A stretch of DNA of 64,000 bases from Parasponia andersonii (Eukaryota; Streptophyta; Magnoliopsida; Rosales; Cannabaceae), in the NCBI GenBank assembly GCA_002914805.1, contig JXTB01000002.1, positions 2,409,100-2,473,099 of the forward strand. The letters run 5' to 3'. A program made the position numbers and the translations under genes. Below are positions 33,366-45,325 of this stretch, one piece after another (the stretch's first letter is position 1; the number at the start of each line of letters is the position of its first letter). The notes under the pieces are model-generated. The model saw only the letters and a list, made by a program, of their open reading frames with translations, was not told where the DNA came from and did no database searches.

Positions 33366-36300
33366 CTAATTACCTCCGAGGAGGGAAGCGACGCCGGCTT
33401 CGACGCTTGGACCAGTTGCAGTGAAGGACGGCATATCGGGATCGGAATCGTCGCTGGACAAGACGACCGCGCTTGACCCTTTGCCCGTCAAGGCGCCCTC
33501 GCCAAGCTGATCCCCAGAGACCTCCGTAGCTTAATCTGGCGAACCCAGAGCGAGGACAATCTCTTTGGCGACAAAAGCAGAAGTAGAGGGCTCATCTTTT
33601 TCTTCGTCAAGCATCTTCAACACATCAGCAGGGTACACGATATTAATCTCGTCCCCTAACTGCTGCATATAGTACCTGACGGAATAATGGTCCCTCTCGA
33701 CGCCTTTCTGCTCATCAAACTGGTCTGGCGTTACCACCTCTGCGTGGCCTTTGAATTCCCTATTCTCCCAGCCAGACCTGTAGCTCTCTGCAGAAATGAC
33801 ATCCACCTGCCTCTGGTACCTTGTCTTTAACTTCTCCGTGTCCGCCAGTCTATCCCTTAGCGCAGCTAGCCTCAGCTCCGCTTGCTGCTGCGATAAGTCG
33901 ATCAAAAGATTGTTAATATCGGCGAGATTTTCGCCACGTTTGCGAGACATCTCGACGTGAGCCTCTATCAGTTTTTATTGATCCGAATAGAGATGTCGGA
34001 TTACCTCGTTGGACCGGTCGAGCCTATGCTGCAAGGAATGGGCCTCAAGTTTGGCTTTCGCCTCGGCTTTCCTCGCTTCCTTGGCCTCGTCGATGACTCT
34101 GTCGCGAGCGATGAAAGCCAGACCCATCTCCGCCCCCGCATTCTGCAGCTCTTGCTCCTTGACCTCGAGCTCGGCCTAGGTCAACCTAGCAGCCTCGGTT
34201 TAGACCAACCTGGCAGTTTCTGCCTCGGCCAACGTGGCGACCAGCTCCTCACGCCTGGCCCTTTCGACGCTCAAAGTGTGGGCCACCGCGCTGCTGACCC
34301 TAGCCTCGTCCAGGCTCCGGTACAAGTCAAAATCTGCCCTCAACGTGGCAAAGGCGGCCTCGCTCCGCTCAGCCATCACGGCACGGGCGTTCAGCTGGCC
34401 GGTCAGCTCGCTAATGCGAGAGGAGTATAAGGACTGGACGGCAGCTAGTTGCAAAACGCGAGAAAGAGGAGTCAGTGTTCAGAGAGGATGCCAAGAACCT
34501 GGTGCTTACAGTAAGACGAAACAAACCTGTGCGATGCTACGACTGGCCACAAGCTCTACATTCTCCGGGGAGAGCGCCTCCAGCTCTGGCTCCGTAGCTG
34601 TACCCTCTCCCTGGGCGTTGTCCGCATCTGAAGAACGCGATTCCACCCCGCCGACCGCGAGGACACCTTCACCCCCCACCAAATGCGCTCCAGCGACTTC
34701 TTTCGACGCCCCCGGAGTGGTAAAGGTAGTGGCGGTGGAGAGTAAGGTATCGCCGGGCGCACCCTCGACAGAAGAAGCTGCGACGATCGCTACTACGTCA
34801 GCAACTTCGGCTGCCACCTCTGCCGAAGGAACGCCTAGGTGTGATTTTTCGGTCTTGTCTTGACCAACATCCTTAGACGCGCCGCCTCGCACGGACCTCC
34901 TCCTCCTCATGAGAGTCAAAGTAGCCCCGTCGTCGTCGCTGTCAGAAGCAGGGGCGGTTCTGCCTCTCTTCCCTGGCCGGCTCCCCTCCCTCTTGGACGA
35001 ATCGGGTTAGCGATCCTGCTTCGTGGAGACCGAGGGAGGGGAATACAGCCGAGACTTCAACCTCAGAGCCCCTCCGCTGAGCTCAGCAATCTCTCCACGA
35101 GAGCGAGCGGCATCGGACCCCGTTCCCGCCATCGACCCAGAGCTGGGGGCAGAAGAGGTCGGCGCAGAGGGCTCACCGGGCAGGCTCGAAGGCGCCCCTT
35201 CGCCATGCACAACCTTTATGGCCAGCGCCTCCCGGATCACAAGCTTGCCCACCTCGGGAGGTGGCACTACATGCGTTTCACCCCCGGTCACAAACAGACC
35301 CTCGAGGTTGTCGTCCGAGCCTGTTCTTGGGATGACAACTCCCGCGATATCGTCCTCCGAGGACACCACCAAACGCCTACCAGCCGGGACCTTGGAGCGA
35401 GCCTTGTGCACAGCGGTCTTCCCCTTGACCGGGGAGGGGTCTACCGAAGGGCCTACGTTCGAACCTGCAAAGAGCAAGCAACATGATTAAAACGCAGCCA
35501 TGACCTAACCGACGAAGCCCCAAGTTACAAAAATGAACTCACCCTTAGCCCTCTTGGGGGCAGCGGTTTCCTCCATACGGAACCTGACACACTCATTGGC
35601 CACGAGCTTCACCGCTTCTTCTAGCTCATGACTAGTCGGCGCAACCAGGTCATTGGGACCCACCAACTGGCTCGAGGCCGTGATCTGACGACCCACCATG
35701 GTGATGCAACCCTGATCATCCCGGCAGAACCGGTTCAGGGCGGAGGCGTCAAGCTGGCTCCGAAGGTACTTGGTAATGACCCACGTGTCTAGCAGGAAAA
35801 GGAGATATGAGACCATCCTTGGCATCATGTTCATCACCTGGGGATTCAGGATAGCCTAGATGTGTCGGCAATCCCCAGACGACCCAAAGAGGATGATTCC
35901 CTCCAGCTCCTAGAGCCGACCCGCCAACAATCGAGGCTCAAACCTGCTTTCCTCCACAGAGGCTGCGCAAGACAAAATGTCATGAGTAAAAACGGGCGAA
36001 ATATGCACGGACCTGAAATTCACGACTCAGTACTTACTTTGCAGAAAGAACAAGGGGATTTGAAAATGCTCTCTATTCACCCAGGGAGAGCACCACGCCC
36101 CTCCGACGGCGTATATCCTGGAATGAGAGTCCCACTGCTTATACGACCTCGGCAAGCCCCAGAAGATGTGACGTCCCGGGAGCGGCTGGAGATAGAAAGT
36201 GGCGTAAGAGCTCTTTTTGGGGATGAGGGTAAGCTTATAGGCATAGAAAACCACTTCCAGGTCGATATGCGTGTTGAGGAGGACGGACAAGTCAGAAAGC

Positions 36301-36388
36301 CTCATCAAGATCATGACTCCGTTAGCATTGAGCTGCATCGGATGAATCCCCGTAAAGCTAAAGAACTGGTGGACCAAGGGAGGAAGAG
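33366..36388 (-). pseudogene. antisense spliced gene (aORF) of left Tat element, 5' truncated
   Basis: This is a multi-exon coding region on the strand opposite gag-pol. Supported introns are 35963-36037 (75 bp) and 35465-35542 (78 bp), both GT-AG with donors GTAAG and GTGAG. A third starts at 34526 with its acceptor near 34440-34450. The first exon is cut at 36388 by the deletion into the LTR and lacks the start codon. Encoded parts in order: a globular N-terminal region with HIDLEVVFYAYKLTLIPK, a low-complexity acidic/basic middle, and a coiled coil with EARKAEAKAKLEAHSLQHRL, ending LLGGN. The N-terminal part resembles the 'putative gypsy-type transposon' domain of plants. Stops at about 35868, 35913 and in exon 4 break it. 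The function of such antisense proteins is not known to me. Confidence 0.75.
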
Positions 36389-36590
36389 GAAAACTAAATC
36401 CTTGTTGTTCAGTCTCAGGGATAAATCATTGACTTAAGCATTGGAGAGTTTTTGCAGGTGGCCACCCCTGTCTCTTCGTCTCAGCCTAAAGCTAAAAGCA
36501 TTCCAGGATAGCAAGAATACGTAGACAGTTGGTAGATACAACGTCAACAGTTCAGAGACATGTGGACAGCTGGTAAGAACATCACCAACA
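36388..36590 (+). repeat. 3' LTR remnant of left Tat element
   Basis: Only the last 200 bases of the LTR remain, matching 29141-29342 and beginning at AAACTAAATCC. The same short word occurs at the equivalent place in the 5' LTR. It ends ACCAACA followed by GTTAC. Confidence 0.9.
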
Positions 36591-36595
36591 GTTAC

Positions 36596-37774
36596 TATGA
36601 TAGTTTACTCATATATCCCGGTGTATCCAAAGAAGGGGGGCTTCAATTACGCAGTAAACACATGACTAGGCCTCGTTACCTTTTTCATTACAATATTGTG
36701 GCGTGTAAACCTTAGACATAACATCAGTGGGTCTATCATTTGAATAGCAGTGGTTAGTCTTTGCCGTTATGGCTTCAATAAGAGCTGAGCTCTCCGATGG
36801 TATGAAACAACAAGAGCAAATATAAACAAAAAAAATTGTTGATAAATCCATTGTGCAGTCTTTTCAGTTGATAAATTTTTGTGTCATTTTTTGCATTTAA
36901 AAAAATTGCTCTATCATCCACTACAAATTGGTTCTGGCTCCACCACTCACCACTCCATACAGGTCTCCATTTTGCATGTATCCTAGCACTACCCCGTGCT
37001 GAGCGGAGTATTTATTTATTTTTTTTTAAAAGGTCACTTTTTTTCCATAGAAATTGGCGAAACATATCAATCTTACTGGTGTCGACCATCTATGTTCTTG
37101 ACTCTATGTTGGTAAAATGATCTACCAAAGCGGCAATAAATAAATAAATCTTAAAATACTTTGCCAAGAGTTCCCAAATGTTATTAAGCCTCATATTAAA
37201 GTAATTTAAGTAGTATACCTCACTTCAGCAGTTCAACTTCAAAACATTTAAGAATTTGGGCACAGCAGATATTTTTCGCCAGTGAGATTTTTAGTATTAT
37301 TATTACTTTTTTTTTCAGAATGATCAGAATCACACACAACCTGAAAAGGAAAAACAAATCTTGAAAATCACATAAAGACGTTATCAAGCCAAAGAGAGTA
37401 CATGAATTGGCATTATAACCAACTATCAAGTAAACAATTAAGTAATCAGAAGAACCAATTAATCCACACTTCATCATCCACCGAAACCTATTTGCAATGG
37501 ATTGTTAACATGAATCCCATTCGTTGCATAACCTTATTAATTAATAACAGCTACAAAAAAGATAAAAGAGCAAAAACTAGAGTATCAGGGCCATTTACTT
37601 ACACAGGAAACTATATTCTTCATCATCTAAGAAAAACAAAAAAAAAAAAAAAGGGCTATATTCTTCTCCTTTATCCAAATTAAAGAATTATCAATGCAGG
37701 TAAATGAAGCGCATAATGCTGGGGAAATGTAAACTAATCAGGGAAAGTCCAACCTCTCAAAGACGAGCTAATCA
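36596..37774. other. intergenic DNA, possible gene remnant at its start
   Basis: At 36666-36851 on the minus strand a 61-codon frame begins MDLSTIFFVYICSCCFIPS, which looks like a signal peptide followed by a short Cys-containing tail. I recognise no family. It could be a remnant of a locus interrupted by the Tat element. The rest is AT-rich and non-coding and includes the 3' UTR of the BSD gene. Confidence 0.35.
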
Positions 37775-38118
37775 TCAAGATTTTCTAGGCGCATCATCAT
37801 CGTCGTCGTCGTCATCATTTTCAACATCCCAACTCAGATCTTCATCTTCCTCAGCAGCATTACTCAACCGCTTATGCAAATCAGCTCTATTGGAGCTCCC
37901 AACAGAGTCCACTGCTGCTTTAATCTCATCGTTGCTCCCAATGTCTTCAATCTCATCCCAACCAATGTCGTCTTCTTCCTCGGGTTTCGACACAATCGAA
38001 ACATCACTATCTTTGCAAGAATCACTGCTATGATCGCTACTCTTACCCTCAGATCTCGAAGCCTCTTCTGAGTTGTCACCATTGTCACAAACACCTATAG
38101 TAGTAGTAGTAGTATTAG

Positions 38119-38156
<38 letters not shown>

Positions 38157-39070
38157 GTGAGCTTGTCCTTTCCTTTATCCGCAATTTCAACATTCGAATT
38201 ACCCTTTGCTTCATCTTCATTATCATCATCATCCAAATCCCAACTCAAATCCTCTTCTTCCCCGGAAATTGCCCTCTTCACCAGCTTAGCTCTGGCAGCC
38301 TCAACTTCCTTCAACTTATGAACCCTATAAAAGTACCTCAACCAAAAGCTTTCATTCTCAATCTTGTCCGGAACAAGAATTCTATAAATCTCGCCTAAGT
38401 CCCCATTCCCCTTGATCAAATTCTCAATCTCTTCCCTCCTACCATCCAACAAAAACCCCAATTTCCACTGCTCGTAACCCTCCAAATCCTCAGGCTCCTC
38501 CAAGTAAGTGCTCGAATTACTCTGAATGGCACGCACTTGCGCTTCGAACCTATTGTAGGGTTTCGAATCACCACCGCTCAATTGAGTGTCATAGCTACTG
38601 TTTCGGTTATTCTCTAAGGCATAATCAGAATCATTATTATCATCATCAACGGCTAAAAGAGTGTCCCTACCGTGGGAGATGATCTCGGCAGTCGATTTCC
38701 AGACCGTGGTGCCGATGTCATCGATCGCTTGGCCGACCGACTCGAGCGATTCCTGAGCGACAGTCGCGCCGGCCTCGAGCGAAATCGGGATGTCCTTGAC
38801 AGCGCGTGAGGCGGCGTCACGGATCACCGCCGTCTCCTTCTTCAACTCGGAGCCGAACTCCTCGAGATCGCGGCGGTAGTTCTGGATCACCGACTCGGAT
38901 TTGGTCGCCCAGGTCTTGATCAGGCCCCCAAAGCTCCAAGCTTTGTTATTGTCGTTCGACGAATCGTCGTCGTTGTCGTTTTGGTGCTGGTGTTGGGGCT
39001 CGTCGTCGGGATCGGAGGAGGGCTCCGCCGACGAGGGTTCGTCTGCTAAGACGGATTTAAAGAAATCCAT
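37775..39070 (-). CDS. BSD domain-containing protein
   Basis: Single-exon gene, 431 residues, ATG at 39068-39070. The BSD domain lies at about residues 193-258 and has the signature Phe-Trp pair in SFWLRYFYRVHKLK (241-254). BSD domains were first found in TFIIH p62, synapse-associated and DOS2-like proteins and are thought to mediate protein or chromatin contacts; the role of this plant subfamily is not established. Residues 45-140 form an amphipathic, helix-rich region (WATKSESVIQNYRRDLEEFG) common to the plant members. The rest is acidic and low in complexity: an N-terminal Asp/Asn run, a Ser/Thr run near residues 305-325 encoded by a trinucleotide repeat, and a C-terminal tail with paired DLSWD/GWDEIE motifs and a run of Asp. 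No introns are needed. Confidence 0.92.
38097..38157 (-). repeat. trinucleotide repeat in BSD coding sequence
   Basis: On the plus strand TAG repeats run into ACT repeats, broken once by TATTAG. On the coding strand they give about 12 Ser codons followed by Thr codons with one Asn. Such a coding microsatellite is prone to length change without breaking frame. Confidence 0.9.
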
Positions 39071-40042
39071 TTGAACGTGAAAGAAAAAAAGTGGAAGAAT
39101 AGTGAAAATTAGGAATATATCACCGAATCTTTCGGTGGAGAATCAGAGCCATTTATAGATATCCAAATTAAAAAGAAAAAGTTTATAACGTAATTGGGAT
39201 TTTTTTATATTAATTTTTAGGGGGGGGGGGGGTGGCGTGTTTCCAATTTCCATCAATAAAATAATAAATAAATAAATAGCCTAATTCGGTGGGATTGTCA
39301 AAATTAAAAAAATTAGGGAAAAAAAATTGTTCCATTAACCCGGTCCTAAACAAAATTAAATATAGTGAAAGAGCACTTTGAAATCTTAATGGCGCACGTG
39401 GATAGCTTGTAACGAAGGAACTGAGCAAATTTTAGAGATTTGGGATTTAAATAATAAAAAAATTGACAGTTTGGGATGTTAATGCCAACAAGTAGGATAT
39501 TGAAGCTCAACGTTGGGATTTTTGCAATTTATTCAACAAATACTTGAAGTCAAAAATCAAAATAAAATACAATAAAAATGTACATTAACCAGTCAGAACA
39601 CTAAAACCCCCAGTTGCCAGCTTGTAGTACTAAGAGTCTATTAGGAAATTATTGAGCATTTGACTATGAATTTCATTTACACGGAGCAAACTTCATAATA
39701 CGGCATAGAGTCTATGTTTTTCCACTCAGATTCACTAACAATCTAAATTTACAAATGATCTTCTTCATTGATCTTACATGACCCCCAAATTGACAAATAA
39801 ACAGGTTGTAATTGTTTTCACAAATCACACAATTAATATGGTGAGTTAAAAAGGAAAAGAAAAAAAAAATGATTCCATAAAACTACGAGGTTACATGGCT
39901 CTATAAATCCTCCTCACAAGCTACTAGTGCAATGGCACTTGGTAGACAGTGCATGTCTTGAACACCACTACAAATCACCGGAAGTCTCATTCTCGATAAG
40001 TAGGTTGCCACTACAAATGCAACATCTTGGAGAAACAGCCTA
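39071..40042. other. intergenic DNA between BSD and MO25 genes
   Basis: It holds the BSD promoter side (just above 39071) and the MO25 3' UTR side (just below 40043). There is a run of 12 or so G at about 39221-39232. I see no further gene. Confidence 0.55.
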
Positions 40043-43000
40043 TCATTCGAGAATAGATGAACACGCTAGTCTTTCGATTTCCTTCATGATCAGCTCTTTC
40101 TCCTCCTCAAACTGCTCATCTTCGGAGCCTGAAGGAGCAAAAGATATTAATAGGGGATAAGTAAGAAATTTGAAATTGTAGTAACCGCAAAACACGATTC
40201 CGACAAAAGTTTAGGAGCTCCGATCATGAACCTTTGCCAGCAGAAAGATTTTCAAGCAATTGCAGCAATTTTTCGTGGTTTTTAGCCAGAATAACTTTGA
40301 TTTCTCGTGGCTTGTTTGGATTAGCGACGAAAACCTGCAAGAACATTGCATAATGGAGAATTCAAAAACAAAGAGAATAAGAAACTTATGGTGAAGAATA
40401 TATATTTACAAAAGAGGACTTCCAATACTCTCCTAATGCACCAAAAGGATGATTGTAAGCCTAAATCATGATCATCAGTATTAGAATCCAAAATATAAGC
40501 TGATAAGAAAGATTTAATATTTGATTAAACAACCCAATGCAGTGTATCTGAAAAAAAGTTTTTTCTTGAACAATTCAAACTTATGGCACAAAACAAGTCA
40601 ATACTTTTAGAAAACAAAGAATCTTGATTTGTGCTATATAAAAGTCCAAGTGATGACACCCAATTACACCTGCCGCATGGTTAGACAAAATTCTGTTTTA
40701 AGTTTTAACTGCAGCAAAGTAGCAGCAACAAATAAGGTGAACAAACATAAGAGGGTCAGAAAGGAAAGACAGAAAATCAATCACCTTAAAAATATGGAAA
40801 GCGGAGAGTTGGATATTTTTGCTTGAATCCTGCTCATTCGGAAAAGCACCGGTAAAGATAAAGGTTACAGGAAAAACGCATAATTGTTAGAAAAATTTAC
40901 AATTAAGTATGCCACACAGCGAAACTAATAGTAGATTAACTGGACACAAGTTGATCAAGAAATTATAATAAGTTCTCAAAGTTGAAAGGACCAAATAACC
41001 ATATTGTGAAAATTTAGTTCCCAAGAGAATAACAACCATGTTATGAAATTCTAGTTCACAAAATAACGAAAAAACTCGGACAAAAAGCTAGTCACTCCAG
41101 GTATGCATTTAACAGCCCATGGAAGATACCACGCCCCCAGTCCGGTTATTAGTGAATATCTTCTTCCCTCTAAAACAACATATCAGTCTAAATGCACGCA
41201 ACACCCATTTATCGTGATTCATGAGTAAATAATAAATTTTCCATTTGGTATGAATACAAGGTAAAGGCATAATTGTTTCTCGTATCAAGCTTCCAGTAAA
41301 ATGCAAAATGTCACAAGCCCGGAATAGCTTATAAGACAGACTTTGGTATTTCTCCTTAATGACAGAATAAACAACATAGTATTGAAAGTTTTAAATCAGA
41401 ACACAGAGATACTCCAAGCTGCTTACAAGACCAGAAGGAATGAAAGTCTAGCACAAATTTCCAATGAGACAAAATTAGAGTCATATTTGAGATAAAAGCA
41501 ACTTTCCAAGTAATCATGAATCAGATTATAGAAGCTGAAAGGAAAACATTAAATACAACAAATGATTACAACCAAAATTAATACCTTAAGCAACGTCATC
41601 ATGATTTTCAAATACCGAACTTCTACAATGTAGCGCTTCATTATGTGGGAATTAGGAGGCTCCAAAAGGAATTCCGAGAGAAGCTAGAATCAATAATGAA
41701 TCCATCCTTAACATATCTTATAGATGAAAATAACAGCAAAAGTAAAAGGTAAATTACAACCAGAACTAACCTTCACGGATTGCCTTCTTGTCACATAATT
41801 AGGAGACGTCAAGAGTTTTTCATATGAATCAAAAAACTGGAAAGGTTTTAAAAACAAGAGAAAAGAAATCTTCTTATTAGACAAGCTGATAGATTTTTAA
41901 AAATGAACAAGTATACTAAGTAATTGTGAAAATAGCTATCTTCACCGCCTGCACAATGCAGGCGTACAATATCAGGGTTGGGTAAGACTTGATTTTGTCT
42001 CCAGAACAACACATATTCAGCTAGTTAAATGTCCTCCAAGAATCTTCTTGGCCAGGCAGATCTCCTAGGTTTGAAATATTGAATCAACACACGCATCCAG
42101 AGTTCTGAAGCAACTTGCCACTACCTAATTTGACCGTATTAAAATACAAGAAAAAGAAGGAGCAAGCAAACCTCATCATAATGTGCAGTCAAAAATTCGG
42201 AGACCAGATTTACATGTTTAGTAAGCAGATCCTGCCAAATTTTATTCAAACAAAAGGATAGAACAGCAAATATCAGAGTTTGAAAATTCAAATTACTAGA
42301 AAAACACAAAATTAAAGAAGAGATCGATAGGACCTTAAAGGTGGAGAATGCATCAGAAGCAACATCAAAGTTTGGCAACTCCACAAACTTATAGAACAAC
42401 TCAAAGCTTGCAGACTCCAATATGTATCTGCAAAATCACTATAAAAATCAAATGTGTGAATAAATGAAAATGTCCAGCGAACAAGAAGGACAACATGTTT
42501 TAAAAAGACCAAACAAAGTAACGGAAGAAAAATTTCAATTGGATCACTTCGATTTCTGAAATTGTTTAAAATCTACAATCATGAAAGAGTAGTACAAAAG
42601 CTTCTTAGACAAAATAAGACCCACTTTATCGAGATCATTAGAAGGAAAAGAAGATAAAAAAGTTGAATGTCCTAAGAAAAGAAGACAAAAAGGCTTCAAT
42701 TTCTTACTTTGCAAGCGTTGGAAATTTAATGCATTCCCTCAACATGTTTCCACAGTTCAAGGCAATTTCCTTGTTATCATAGCTGCTTGAGGGGGAAAAT
42801 AACAAAAAAGGTTAATAACAACATATCATAAAAGGGCAAGAAGAAGACACGAGTAGATTTGCAAGCTTGATCTTGTCATAGCTGCGGGCAGGTTTAAATT
42901 AATCAGCACAACACAAGTAACCGGCACTATTTTCTTAAAATTCGAGATTGAAACTTGAAATAACAAATACTAAACTGCAACTATCAACAGCTAGTCTCCT

Positions 43001-44000
43001 TAACACTTCCCCATCCCATACATGTAATCCACCACGAATTCCCATAACATATCACACGACAAGAAGATCAAAACTAGTTAAAACTAGTTATAATAATTCA
43101 CCAAAGTTGCATAAGATCAAAAAGATAGACAAGAAGTACAAGAAAATTGATTACACAGAAAATCGATTACATAACGTACCACACGACAAGAGAGTCTAGT
43201 AACTCAAAATGTTCCTCAATATAGTGCACACAGCAATATGTGGACCCAACTTTTTGCTTCAACAGTATTGCCCAACAATGAACCAAAACCTTTCTTGCCT
43301 ATGCCGAAGACATTACAACATGATTCTTAATTCAATTACTCAACTACCAATATGCATAACCAAAGTATTAACAAGAGAACAAAATCACACTGCTTACTTC
43401 CCATCCCAGTATAGAAAGCTTATGAATTAGCAGAGAAATAACATCCTCTTTACAAATTTCCTCCGCCACCTGCAAAACTTGCTCGGCATTCGGTTCAACC
43501 TCCCCATCTCCCGAAATCATACATCTCATTGTTGCAAAATTCTTCTCAACTTCCTCTAAAGCCTGAGATTGAATTCCAAACAAGCTCGCCTTTTAAATGA
43601 ATATACAATCGAAATTCGAACCGGAATTCGTGAAAATTAAGCATCGAAAGCTAAAATAAAGGGTCAAAATAAAACTATCAATAGTGGGAAACTGCAATAT
43701 CAACAATTAAACCAGATTATGACAAGTCATGAAATTGGTGATCAATGAGTCAAAATCTTAAAAGCTTAAGTTCCCAGATAAGAACTTTTCCACCATTAAA
43801 ACCCATTAAAGAATTTATCAACCAAATCGAGCTAAGCCCAGGAAAAAAAAAAAAAAAACAGTGAGTAGAAATGTGACCTTCTCAAGGGCCTTAACTTCAA
43901 CGACGGTCTTGGTGTCGAGGGCAACGAGGCTGTCCTTGATGGCCTTGGCCACGTCCTGGGGGGTTTTGGGTCTGGAGGGCTTGAAGAAGGAGAACGACAT
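40043..44000 (-). CDS. MO25: MO25-like protein (CAB39 family)
   Basis: Eleven exons on the minus strand: 43878-44000, 43398-43562, 43180-43298, 42708-42782, 42334-42427, 42172-42231, 41771-41836, 41585-41683, 40785-40829, 40232-40334, 40043-40128. All introns are GT-AG, every junction is in phase, and the joined frame encodes 344 residues, the usual length. MO25 is an armadillo-like helical-repeat scaffold that binds and activates STE20/germinal-centre kinases. The animal protein works with STRAD and LKB1; in plants it is linked to cytokinesis and polarity. Clear family blocks are MSFSFFKPSRPKTPQ, ALDTKTVVEVKALEK, NFDVASDAFSTFK, FLTAHYDE, SPNYVTRRQSVK and SEDEQFEEEKELIMKEIERL. The exon at 43180-43298 is easy to miss because its splice sites hide it from simple ORF scans. 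I find no stops or frameshifts. Confidence 0.96.
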
Positions 44001-45125
44001 TAGGTAAACCGATTCAGATTGGGGTCGAGAAGAAATTGATCGATGAAAATGAAGCTACGTCTATGGTGGACGAAGAATCTGAGAAAGGGTTGAGGAGAGT
44101 GGAGGACACTCGAAATTCAGAATTTTGTTTTTTCTCCTCCTGTTCTTTTCTTTTCTCTTTTGGAAAAAAAAAAAAAAAAAACAAGAAAGAGAAAGAAAAA
44201 CGACGTGCTTGACAAACGGGCTGTCGTTTTTGTTTAATTAACTCGTGAAACGCATTCCAATGGAAAGAGGTTTGTTGACATAAAACGACGTTTTACATTT
44301 AAGACGGAAAAAAGAAAACGTGACTAATGTCTGTACGAGGCTTTAAAAACAAAGAGTAACGACATGCTGTTTTGCGTGGAAAAAAAGCAACGTGTCGTTT
44401 TCTAATAAAGTGAGAAATTGACAGCAAATCTGAATTTTTTTTTTTTAAAAATGAGACTTAACTAATAACCATCACTTACTACAAATTTAAACGAAAATAA
44501 CATAGACATACTTTATCAAGGTTTGAACTCCTGACTCTCCCAAACTCACACACACATATCTCAAGTCTTGGACCAACTGAACTAGCCGTAGTTAGCTGAT
44601 CACAAACCTGAATAAGTGCACGTCACACGCCGTTTATTTTACTTAACAACGTTATTTTTAGGATTTGTGGCATAAAGGTTTCTTTTTTTTTTTTGCTCGA
44701 ATCGTAGATAAGGTTCTTGATTTCTTTGATGAGGTTGGTTGGCTTAAGTGATAAAAGTACCCATTATTTAAGATTTTGGTCTTAGGTTTGAGTCATACCA
44801 GGAGTAGACATGAAAATTTATTAACTCTAATCGAGTAGGGTGGAGATTGAATAGTAGTATGTATTTTTCTTTAATTTGTAATAAGTGGAAGTGATTAGTT
44901 AAGCATGACTTAAAAAAAAAAAATTCTTGATTTCTCTTAATAAAGATTATTTTGTCCCTAAATTAAATAAATATCTAAAAATGTCCCTGAATTATTATTC
45001 GTGGGTTTGTAGTACCAAAGGCCTTGATTTCTTCAAGTAATAACGTCATGAAAAATTGGACACGAGGAAAGGCGCATGACATGCACGTGATGGATAGTTC
45101 ACAGAAAAAGGGTGAGAAATGTGAC
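44001..45125. other. MO25 upstream region
   Basis: The 5' UTR and promoter of MO25 should lie in the first few hundred bases. Five copies of an ACGAC/GTCGT core occur at about 44199-44400, for example AAAACGACGTTTTA at 44283 and TGTCGTTTTC near 44395, in both orientations. The remainder is AT-rich with no gene recognised. Confidence 0.55.
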
Positions 45126-45215
45126 CTTCTCAAAGGCCTTAATTTCAATGACGATCTTGGTGTCGAGGGTGACATGGCTATTGTCAATGGTCTTGGCCAC
45201 GTATTGGGAGCCTGG
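45126..45215 (-). pseudogene. duplicated fragment of MO25 exon 1
   Basis: The minus strand gives YVAKTIDNSHVTLDTKIVIEIKAFEK followed by GTCACATTTC. It copies the end of MO25 exon 1 (DVAKAIKDSLVALDTK..) together with the start of intron 1, whose donor GTCACATTTCT is the same. The start codon and the first 15 or so residues are absent. Because intron sequence is included, it arose by DNA duplication, not retroposition. It lies about 1.1 kb upstream of the parent gene and is not a gene. Confidence 0.85.
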
Positions 45216-45227
45216 TGACTCACTTAA

Positions 45228-45325
45228 TTTTGTGTCAATTTCAAGCATAATATGAATAATAATAATAAATGTGTTTTTAAATTTTGTGTCAATCTCAAAC
45301 ATAATATGAATAATAATAATGAATG
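45228..45325. repeat. direct repeat, about 65-bp unit, two copies
   Basis: The phrase TTTTGTGTCAATTTCAAGCA followed by TAATATGAATAATAATAATA recurs as TTTTGTGTCAATCTCAAACA plus the same tail. The two copies adjoin the MO25 fragment. Confidence 0.8.

Larger units (their letters stand above)
28549..36590 (+). mobile_element. Tat-type Ty3/gypsy element, deletion derivative
   Basis: It is flanked by a perfect 5-bp duplication GTTAC (28544-28548 and 36591-36595), so both outer ends are original. It belongs to the same family as 45656-58029. The 5' LTR is complete. The interior keeps the gag start, the second half of integrase, the tandem array, hairpin repeats and antisense gene. Protease, reverse transcriptase and both RNase H domains are missing through at least two internal deletions. 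A third deletion runs from inside the antisense gene's first exon into the 3' LTR, leaving only its last 200 bases. The element can only have been moved, if at all, by proteins from elsewhere, and more likely decayed in place. Confidence 0.9.

Noticed and set aside
34860-35486. Plus-strand frames of more than 150 codons (also 55200-55799)
   Set aside because: They are mirror frames of the antisense gene's exon 3, whose two copies share splice sites; the plus frames have low-complexity Ser/Arg/Pro composition and no conserved motif.
43209-43430. Plus-strand 73-codon frame
   Set aside because: It is a shadow of MO25 exons 2 and 3 on the minus strand.
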